This document shows positions 1 to 5,307 of a stretch of 6,186 nucleotides of DNA, one piece after another. Source of the stretch: CAZLMW01 sp964560875 (GTDB lineage Bacteria; Myxococcota_A; UBA9042); contig CAZLMW010000216.1 in assembly GCA_964560875.1 (NCBI GenBank), positions 1 to 6,186 of the forward strand, written 5' to 3'. The position numbers and the translations under genes were made by a program. A model generated the notes under the pieces. It was not told the origin of the DNA, did not search any database, and worked only from the letters and a program-made list of their open reading frames with translations. How positions within the stretch are numbered: position 1 is the first letter of the stretch; every line of letters starts with the position of its first letter.

Positions 1-11
1 GGGGGCGACCG

Positions 12-617
12 GTGGCGTCGTTGGCCGGTGCCGCCTATGCTCCCGATGTGGAGCGCTTTAAGCTGGCATGGAAGCGGGTTCGGCCCGCCGCGTTTGGTTG
101 GGCCCTGACGTATTTTGTCTTCGCCGCGGCGATGACGTTCAGCTATGGGCTGGCGCTCGTGGTGCTGCCCAACTTGATCCGCGCGACGCGGGCCGGGGTC
201 GAAGCAGGTACTGGCCCCGACGTCGGCATGGTTTTCGAATTCGATTCGATCGCCGAAGACGCCGTCGCGATGTTGATTCTGCTGCTGCTGTGCACCATCG
301 CCGCGATTCCGAACCCGGCGCTCGCGATCGTGCCGATCGTGGCGCTGTCATGGACGCCGATCCTGATGTCTGAGCGGACGATGAACGGTACCGACGCGAT
401 CAAGACCTCCGCCATCCACGTGCGTGACCACTTCCTCGAGGTCGCCAGCTTCCTTGGGTGGGCCGCCTTGTTGAACCTGCTCGGCGCCGCAACATGCGTC
501 GGCTGGGTGTTCACGCTGCCCGCGACCATCGTCGCCGCGCTGACATTCCACGAAGAGCGTCGAGACGAGCTCGTGGCCGCTGCGCAGGCCGCGAATGCAC
601 AGCAGGGGACGTCGTGA
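12..617 (+). CDS. Polytopic integral membrane protein, function unknown (possibly 5'-truncated)
   Basis: I do not recognise a specific family member. The 201-residue product is an inner-membrane protein with hydrophobic stretches at about residues 26-53, 85-118 (broken by a P-N-P at 100-102) and 143-178. The last two are long enough to be helical hairpins, giving roughly four to five membrane passes. The pattern of a short amphipathic N-terminus, a loop after L-P-N, a polar stretch with T-D-A-I-K-T-S at 127-133, a final hydrophobic hairpin and a charged tail resembles small uncharacterised families such as DUF975/DUF4013-like proteins; this is recalled and not tested. GTG at base 12 is the first start codon in frame, with GGGGG at bases 1-5 as a possible weak ribosome binding site. 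The frame has no stop back to base 3, so the true start may lie outside the window. Its stop overlaps the GTG start of the lipoprotein gene, suggesting co-translation. The coding call is strong; the function is unknown. Confidence 0.8.
   Translation: MASLAGAAYAPDVERFKLAWKRVRPAAFGWALTYFVFAAAMTFSYGLALVVLPNLIRATRAGVEAGTGPDVGMVFEFDSIAEDAVAMLILLLLCTIAAIPNPALAIVPIVALSWTPILMSERTMNGTDAIKTSAIHVRDHFLEVASFLGWAALLNLLGAATCVGWVFTLPATIVAALTFHEERRDELVAAAQAANAQQGTS
604..617 (+). promoter_or_regulatory. Ribosome binding site and GTGA start/stop overlap (gene 1 to lipoprotein)
   Basis: AGGGGA at 604-609 lies 4 bases before the GTG at 614-616, inside the last codons of gene 1. The TGA stop of gene 1 (615-617) shares two bases with that GTG. 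This arrangement typically gives translational coupling by terminating and re-initiating ribosomes. It supports the 614 start over any of the longer in-frame starts upstream, which would overlap gene 1 by more than 150 bases. Confidence 0.7.
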
Positions 618-679
618 ATAGTCGCCTCGCTCGTTTCACCGCTGTTTTCACATCGATCGTGCTCGTCGCGGTCGCATGC
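614..679 (+). other. Lipoprotein signal peptide and lipobox of the Cys-rich protein
   Basis: Codons 1-22 encode a short basic N-terminus (Arg4, Arg7), a hydrophobic run at about residues 8-21, and Cys22 at bases 677-679 as the predicted lipidated residue. Residues -3 to -1 are A-V-A. Ala at -3 is less usual than Leu or Val but is tolerated. Residues +2 to +4 are Gly-Asp-Asp. This suggests cleavage by signal peptidase II and N-terminal membrane anchoring, with the repeats facing the periplasm or the exterior. The next cysteine is about 48 residues further on, so Cys22 stands alone, as expected of a lipid anchor. Confidence 0.8.
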
Positions 680-3565
680 GGGGATGATTTCGAGCGCCTC
701 GAGACGTCCGATTCAGGCGCGGACGCCGAGGACACCGCTGCGCCACAAGATGCGGTTTCCGATACGGGCGCCGGGCAAGACGCCGCGTCACCCAAAGATG
801 TCGCCATCGCACCGATTGTCTGCAAGACGGACGCGGACTGCGCCGCGCTCCCGGTGACTTCGTGTCAGGTCCGCCGATGCCTGGCTGCCTCGTCCGGCAG
901 CTGGTGCGCTGCGGTCGCGCTGGCGGACGCGACGACGTGCGACGACGGAGATCCGTGCACGCTCCAGTCGCAGTGCAAGGCCGGAAAATGCGCCGCTACC
1001 GGCAAGAACGCGTGCGGCTGCAAAACCGACGCCGACTGCACACAACACGACAACGGCAACGCGTGCGACGGAATCCTCGTCTGCGACACATCCGGTTCCC
1101 AATCACGATGCGTGGTCAAGGCGGACTCAGCGGTCGCTTGCGAGCCCGGCAAGGACACGTGCAAGCCCGCTCAATGCGATCCCAAAGACGGTGCGTGCAA
1201 GCCACAGCCGGCGGCCGATGGCGTGCTCTGTGATGATGGCGACGATTGCACGACCGACGACGTGTGCTCGGCAGGCACGTGCGCCGGCGCCACGACGATT
1301 TGCCCGTGCCAGGAGGACGCGGACTGTGCCAAGTCCGAAGACGGCAACATGTGCAACGGCACGCTGTTCTGCGACAAGACGGACTTTCCGCCCAAGTGCG
1401 TCGTGAAGCCGGGGACGCTGGTCACATGCTCGACCCTGGACGACACGGACTGCACCGAGAACACGTGCGACGTGAAGACGGGCAAATGCAGCCCAAAGGC
1501 GGCCAAGGACAAGACGGCCTGCGATGACGGCGATTCCTGCACCGCGTCGGATATCTGCGTGGACGGAGCGTGCGTTTCGGGTGCGAACACGTGCCCGTGC
1601 TCTGGTGCAGCCGATTGCGCCAAGTACGAAGACGGGGACGCGTGCAACGGGACACTCTATTGCGACATCGCGGCCAGCAAGCCGACGTGCACGATCAACC
1701 CGTCGACCGTCAGCACGTGCCCACAAAGCGATGACGCCTGCCTGACTAGCGGCTGTGACAAAAACACCGGCGCCTGTTCGGTAAAAGCCAAGCCGAACCA
1801 GACGAAGTGCGACGATGGCGATGCCTGCACCGGCGGCGACCACTGCGAAAAGGGCACATGCAAGCCGTCAGCCGAGATCTGCCCGTGCAAATCCGATAAG
1901 GACTGCGCGTCAGCTAGCGAGAACAAATGTCTCGGGGCGCGTTTCTGCGATAAGTCCGCAGCGCCCTTCCAATGCCGCCACAATCCGGCCCTGAAAGTGG
2001 TCTGTCCAATTACAAATGACACCGAATGCAAGACGAATTTCTGCAGTCCAAAGACCGGCAAATGCGCGTTTCAGTCCGCCGTTGAAGGCAAAGCGTGCAA
2101 CGCAGACGGCAACCCCTGCACGAAAGGTGACGTATGCAAGTCGGGCGCGTGCGTCGCTGGAACGAACGTATGTCCCTGCGAAAAGGACCCCGACTGCGGC
2201 AAGTTCGAGGACAACGACGTGTGCAATGGGACGCTGTATTGCGACACCGCGAAGCTTCCTCTTCGTTGCCAGGTCAACCCCAAGACCGTCGTCGTGTGCA
2301 AGACCGTCGACGACACGGCCTGTGCCCGCAACACGTGCGACCCGAAAACCGGCGCGTGTGCGATGGCGTCATTCAACGAAAACGGCCCGTGCAACGCGGA
2401 TGACTCCGACTGCACCAAGGGTGACTTCTGCTCCTCGGGGTCGTGCATGGCCGGAAAGAACCAATGTGGCTGCACCAAAGACAGCGAGTGCGCCGCCTAC
2501 GATGACAAAAACGCGTGCAATGGCAGCTATTTCTGCGACAAGGGCCAGAAGCCGTTCACGTGCGCGCTCAATCCCAAGACCGTCGTGAAATGCACCGCGT
2601 CGTCGAACCCGTGTTTGCTCGCGTCGTGCGATCCTGCGACCGGCAAATGTGCCGACAAGGCCCGGCCCGACGGAACAGGGTGCAGCGACGGCGAGCAGTG
2701 CACGGTCGCGGACACCTGCATGGCAGGCAAATGCAACGGCAAACAGATCTGCGCGTGTCTGACCGACGCAGATTGCGCGGGGACCAACTTGAAGGACCTG
2801 TGCCTTGGGATTCCCCGGTGTGCGACCGAGACATTCCCAGCCACCTGCCAGCCCGACCCCAACACCGCTATCACGTGCCCCAACTTGGACTCGCCGTGCG
2901 CCGAGCTTGCTTGCCAGCCGACGACCGGAGCCTGTGCGCTGCATGCCAAGCCGGATACAGCTGGCAAGACGTGCGACGACGACAACCCGTGCACCCTCAA
3001 GACCACATGCTCGAAGCTTCAATGTGGCGGGGGCGCCACCCGACTGTGCGATGACGCCAACAAGTGCACGGCAGACGGTTGCGACGTCTCCAAGTCGACG
3101 GATCCAAAGACAGGATGCTTCTTCTTCAAACTCAGCAACCAGACGTGCAACGACGGCGACAAGTGCACGGAAGGTGACGTCTGCACGAACGGGAGCTGTG
3201 AGGCCGGGCCGAAGAAGGACTGCGACGACAACAAGCCATGCACCCAGGACTCGTGCGGGGCCGCGGTCGGATGCGAGCACAAGCCTGCCAGCGGAACGTC
3301 GTGCTCAGACGGTGACAACTGCACCGAGAAGGACATCTGCGTCAGCGGCAAATGCGAGGGAACCAAGAAAGACTGCGACGACGGATTCCAGTGCACCGAA
3401 GACGAGTGCCGGCCCAATGGCATGTGCGACCACAAGCCGCCACCGCCGCCGGGCATGGGCGACGCCAGCTGCGACGCTGGAAAGGGCGGACAAAAGGGCA
3501 CCTGCAAGGTGGGCCAGAAACTCGGCGAGTTCCTCTGCTGCGACACCGGTGGGTGCGTCAAATGA
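614..3565 (+). CDS. Large cysteine-rich tandem-repeat lipoprotein, probably cell-surface or outer-membrane
   Basis: The product has 983 residues. Residues 1-21 form a lipoprotein signal peptide: R4 and R7, a hydrophobic core, then V-A-V-A before Cys22. Gly at +2 and Asp at +3 follow; Gly at +2 is compatible with outer-membrane sorting. Residues 23-69 are an Asp/Ala/Thr/Ser-rich linker without cysteine. Then come a 64-residue, 9-Cys module (70-133), seven 95-99-residue modules with 14 Cys each (134-811), and three C-terminal modules with 8, 8 and 9 Cys (812-983). There are 133 cysteines in total, and 132 remain after the lipidated one, consistent with full disulfide pairing outside the cytoplasm. 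No enzyme motif is visible; a structural, adhesive or binding role at the surface is inferred. The frame is open further upstream, but GTG 614 is chosen because the signal peptide begins there, AGGGGA lies at 604-609, and it overlaps the previous stop. Known relatives are Cys-rich proteins of myxobacteria. Confidence 0.9.
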   Translation: MNSRLARFTAVFTSIVLVAVACGDDFERLETSDSGADAEDTAAPQDAVSDTGAGQDAASPKDVAIAPIVCKTDADCAALPVTSCQVRRCLAASSGSWCAAVALADATTCDDGDPCTLQSQCKAGKCAATGKNACGCKTDADCTQHDNGNACDGILVCDTSGSQSRCVVKADSAVACEPGKDTCKPAQCDPKDGACKPQPAADGVLCDDGDDCTTDDVCSAGTCAGATTICPCQEDADCAKSEDGNMCNGTLFCDKTDFPPKCVVKPGTLVTCSTLDDTDCTENTCDVKTGKCSPKAAKDKTACDDGDSCTASDICVDGACVSGANTCPCSGAADCAKYEDGDACNGTLYCDIAASKPTCTINPSTVSTCPQSDDACLTSGCDKNTGACSVKAKPNQTKCDDGDACTGGDHCEKGTCKPSAEICPCKSDKDCASASENKCLGARFCDKSAAPFQCRHNPALKVVCPITNDTECKTNFCSPKTGKCAFQSAVEGKACNADGNPCTKGDVCKSGACVAGTNVCPCEKDPDCGKFEDNDVCNGTLYCDTAKLPLRCQVNPKTVVVCKTVDDTACARNTCDPKTGACAMASFNENGPCNADDSDCTKGDFCSSGSCMAGKNQCGCTKDSECAAYDDKNACNGSYFCDKGQKPFTCALNPKTVVKCTASSNPCLLASCDPATGKCADKARPDGTGCSDGEQCTVADTCMAGKCNGKQICACLTDADCAGTNLKDLCLGIPRCATETFPATCQPDPNTAITCPNLDSPCAELACQPTTGACALHAKPDTAGKTCDDDNPCTLKTTCSKLQCGGGATRLCDDANKCTADGCDVSKSTDPKTGCFFFKLSNQTCNDGDKCTEGDVCTNGSCEAGPKKDCDDNKPCTQDSCGAAVGCEHKPASGTSCSDGDNCTEKDICVSGKCEGTKKDCDDGFQCTEDECRPNGMCDHKPPPPPGMGDASCDAGKGGQKGTCKVGQKLGEFLCCDTGGCVK
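821..1012 (+). repeat. Degenerate N-terminal Cys-rich module (64 residues, 9 Cys)
   Basis: Residues 70-133 of the lipoprotein match the start (C-K-T-D-A-D-C) and the second half of the full modules: the S-C-x4-C-x8-C run, then C-D-D-G-D-P-C-T and C-K-A-G-K-C. They lack the first Cys and the central part holding Cys 4 to 7 of the full unit. The simplest reading is a full module that lost an internal segment, or an ancestral short form. It is separated from the membrane anchor by the Asp-rich linker. Confidence 0.65.
1013..3046 (+). repeat. Seven tandem 14-cysteine protein modules
   Basis: Modules start at bases 1013, 1301, 1592, 1880, 2171, 2465 and 2750, and are 96, 97, 96, 97, 98, 95 and 99 residues long. 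Each opens with C-x-C-x5-C and contains exactly 14 Cys. In six of seven, the first seven Cys sit at module positions 1, 3, 9, 18, 24, 33 and 43; the fourth module is one residue shorter after Cys 3. Common elements are C-(N/D/L)-G-x3-C, P-x2-C or similar before Cys 6, a C-x4-C-x6-C run usually containing D-P-K-T-G-K/A-C, and C-x-D-G-D-x-C-T-x2-D-x-C-x2-G-x-C at the end. At DNA level the modules are clearly diverged, with only short identical stretches, so this is old protein-level duplication and not a recent expansion. Confidence 0.9.
3047..3562 (+). repeat. C-terminal short Cys-rich modules resembling Dictyostelium CTDC repeats
   Basis: Units start at bases 3047, 3221 and 3374 (58, 51 and 62 residues; 8, 8 and 9 Cys). 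Each opens with C-D-D-x3-C-T-x2-x-C and then a further Cys near H-K-P or F-F-K. The first two continue into the C-x-D-G-D-x-C-T-E-x-D-x-C-x2-G-x-C element seen in the long modules. The opening half looks like the Dictyostelium slime-mould repeat (Dicty_CTDC, Pfam PF00526, named from memory). The last unit instead passes through a five-proline stretch into a Gly/Lys-rich end with L-C-C-D-T-G-G-C at the C-terminus. Confidence 0.7.
3548..3565 (+). promoter_or_regulatory. ATGA start/stop overlap (lipoprotein to kinase) with weak ribosome binding site
   Basis: The kinase ATG at 3562-3564 overlaps the lipoprotein TGA at 3563-3565. The only nearby purine-rich match to a Shine-Dalgarno sequence is GGTGGG at 3548-3553, 8 bases before the ATG. 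Kinase expression probably depends on ribosomes finishing the lipoprotein gene. The kinase frame is open much further upstream, but a start before 3562 would read through Cys-rich sequence in another frame, so 3562 is preferred. Confidence 0.65.
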
Positions 3566-5301
3566 CCTTGTTTCAACGCGACGCGACTTCGTACGGCGCT
3601 GGCGACGAGCTCGGTGGACGCTACCGCCTGACGGGCGTGCTCGGTCGCGGCGGATTCGGTGCCGTGTACGCCGGCGAACACAAGGGGACCGGTCAGCGCA
3701 TCGCCGTGAAGATGCTGTCGGCCGGGGGCGGCAGTGACGAAGCCAGCGAGCGCTTTTACCGCGAGGCCCGTATCACGGCGAACCTGAGTCATCCAAACAC
3801 CGTTAGGGTATTTGATGTGGGCGAGGCCGAAAACGGCCCGCTGTACTTGGTCATGGAGTTGCTGCGAGGGCCAACGCTTGAGCAAGTCCTGGCCAGCCTC
3901 GACAAGAAATGCGTCGGCATGAGCGAGACGCAGGCCGCTGCGCTGATGATCCCGGTGCTGAGCAGCCTGGCCGAAGCGCACGCCGCCGGGCTTGTGCATC
4001 GGGACCTCAAGCCCGCCAACCTCATGCTGCACGACGTCGCTGGCTCAGAGCCCGTCGTCAAGGTGCTCGATTTTGGCTGTTCCCACACGACCGACTCCAA
4101 CCTGACGCAGCAGGGATCGGTGCTGGGAACGCCCGGATACATGAGCCCCGAACAGTGCCGGGGCGAAGAGGTGACGGCTTCCAGCGACGTCTACAGCCTC
4201 GCCGTCATCCTGTATCGCTGTGTCGTCGGCAAGCTGCCGTTCGACACGAACCAGGCGCTTCAGCTCATCTACAAGCACGCGCACGAAGACGTGCCCGATC
4301 CTCGAGACCGCGCCGAAGACCGCCACGTCAGTGACGCGATGGCCCGCATTCTCAATCGAGCGCTCGCGAGGGAATCCTGCAACCGCTACGAGAGCGCGCG
4401 AGAGATGCGACACGCGCTTGAGTCTGCGCGCACGACGCTCCACAACGCGCCCGTGAATCTCAGTGGCGACGGGCGGACGCACATCGCGGGCAGCCCAACG
4501 GACACCGGTCGCCAACTTGTGAGCTTGATGTTGCTGGCCGTGGACGGCTATCGAGCGCCTGCGAGTGCACGAACCAGCGCGGAGGTAGACATCGTCGCTG
4601 CGCCGGCCGATGGCGGGATGAAAACCGTCGGTTACAGCAACGCAGCCAGGCCCGAGCCTGGCGCCCCAGCACCGATCCCAGGCCCATCGCCGTCCGCGCC
4701 GCCCGTCAGCGGCGGCCAGGAGACCGTCGTTCGGGCGCCCGCCGAATCGTGGCATGAAGCGGAACCGAGCACGGATGCCATGCCGGCAGTCCCGGCTCCC
4801 GAGGGCAAGGGCGGGCTCAACCCCCTCGTCGTCGCAGGCGTCGTCGCGGCGGCCGCCGTTTTGATTGGTCTGGTGGTCGGACGAGGAGTGGGCGACAAGA
4901 AACCAGCCGAATCCCAACCGGCGACGCAACCGGCAGCCAATCCGCCCGCAGCGGCGAAGACGACCGAAAAGATCGACGACCCCGTCGCCGCGCGGGCCGC
5001 TCGCTACGTCCAGCTTGCTGCCGCCGCCACTTCGGTCGATGAACGGCTGCGCATGCTGCGTATCGCCGCGAGCCTCGCTCCAAACAACGCATCCATCGCG
5101 CGCAAGCTCGGCGCCGCCGAAGCCGCAGACGCCGCCGCTGAAACCAGGCGACCCGCTGGACCTGCCGTGAGTCCCCGCCCGGCCGCACGCAAACGCGCAG
5201 CGAAACGGAAGCGCGCCAAGCCCACGCCGCGACCCGCTCCCGCCGTGAAGCCAAGCCCCAAAGCCAAGTCGCGCATCCCAGCCGCGATTCTCGAGGAGTA
5301 A
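3562..5301 (+). CDS. Hanks-type Ser/Thr protein kinase with one transmembrane segment
   Basis: The product has 579 residues. The kinase domain spans about residues 21-287: glycine loop L-G-R-G-G-F-G-A-V-Y at 27-36, ATP-binding Lys50 (A-V-K), helix-C Glu68, catalytic loop H146-R-D148-L-K-P-A-N153, D170-F-G172, activation segment ending G-T-P-G-Y-M-S-P-E197, Asp209 of helix F and Arg275. All key residues are present, so an active RD kinase that transfers phosphate from ATP to Ser/Thr is expected. Thr/Ser residues at 176-190 could be autophosphorylated. Residues 288-418 form a Pro/Ala-rich cytoplasmic linker, and 420-440 is one membrane helix. The rest should be periplasmic: a helical, single-TPR-like stretch at about 475-525 and a basic tail rich in Arg, Lys, Pro and Ala at 529-572. 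No PASTA or other named sensor domain is visible. Its placement between a surface lipoprotein and a TPR protein suggests envelope signalling. Substrates are unknown. Confidence 0.95.
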   Translation: MTLFQRDATSYGAGDELGGRYRLTGVLGRGGFGAVYAGEHKGTGQRIAVKMLSAGGGSDEASERFYREARITANLSHPNTVRVFDVGEAENGPLYLVMELLRGPTLEQVLASLDKKCVGMSETQAAALMIPVLSSLAEAHAAGLVHRDLKPANLMLHDVAGSEPVVKVLDFGCSHTTDSNLTQQGSVLGTPGYMSPEQCRGEEVTASSDVYSLAVILYRCVVGKLPFDTNQALQLIYKHAHEDVPDPRDRAEDRHVSDAMARILNRALARESCNRYESAREMRHALESARTTLHNAPVNLSGDGRTHIAGSPTDTGRQLVSLMLLAVDGYRAPASARTSAEVDIVAAPADGGMKTVGYSNAARPEPGAPAPIPGPSPSAPPVSGGQETVVRAPAESWHEAEPSTDAMPAVPAPEGKGGLNPLVVAGVVAAAAVLIGLVVGRGVGDKKPAESQPATQPAANPPAAAKTTEKIDDPVAARAARYVQLAAAATSVDERLRMLRIAASLAPNNASIARKLGAAEAADAAAETRRPAGPAVSPRPAARKRAAKRKRAKPTPRPAPAVKPSPKAKSRIPAAILEE

Positions 5302-5307
5302 TCCATG
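5293..5307 (+). promoter_or_regulatory. Strong ribosome binding site for the TPR-like gene
   Basis: GAGGAG at 5293-5298 lies in the last codons of the kinase gene, 6 bases before the ATG at 5305-5307. This is a near-ideal Shine-Dalgarno match and spacing. The kinase TAA stop (5299-5301) falls between the two. It fixes the start of the last gene, which then begins with a proper signal peptide. It is stronger than the signals before the other genes, so this product may be made in greater amount. Confidence 0.75.

Noticed and set aside
458..613. Upstream extension of the lipoprotein frame to an ATG at 458
   Set aside because: The added residues are Arg-rich, overlap the end of gene 1 by about 160 bases, and would bury the signal peptide. 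GTG 614 with its ribosome binding site and lipobox is better.
1013..3046. CRISPR array or recent DNA-level tandem repeat
   Set aside because: The periodicity of about 290 bases is coding and protein-level. Units differ widely at DNA level and there are no short identical repeats with spacers.
3352..3561. Upstream extension of the kinase frame into the lipoprotein gene
   Set aside because: The extra residues are an out-of-frame reading of Cys-rich modules. The ATG at 3562 gives a normal kinase N-terminus about 20 residues before the domain.
614..3565. Possible label 'tryptophan synthase alpha chain', which I recall automated pipelines giving to similar myxobacterial Cys-rich proteins
   Set aside because: Nothing here resembles a TIM-barrel enzyme. 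The protein is a lipidated disulfide-rich repeat protein.
2805..3737. 310-codon plus-strand frame over the end of the lipoprotein and the start of the kinase
   Set aside because: It is rich in Arg, Thr, Ser and Ala with no domain, and it crosses two real genes in another frame.
3019..4032. 337-codon minus-strand frame across the lipoprotein/kinase junction
   Set aside because: It is a shadow of two well-supported plus-strand genes. Its composition, rich in Ser, His and Pro, reflects reverse-complemented Cys and Asp codons, and no domain or ribosome binding site was seen.
5302..5304. Promoter or terminator between the kinase and TPR-like genes
   Set aside because: The gap is only 3 bases, and no hairpin with a T-run is visible there or at the other gene junctions.
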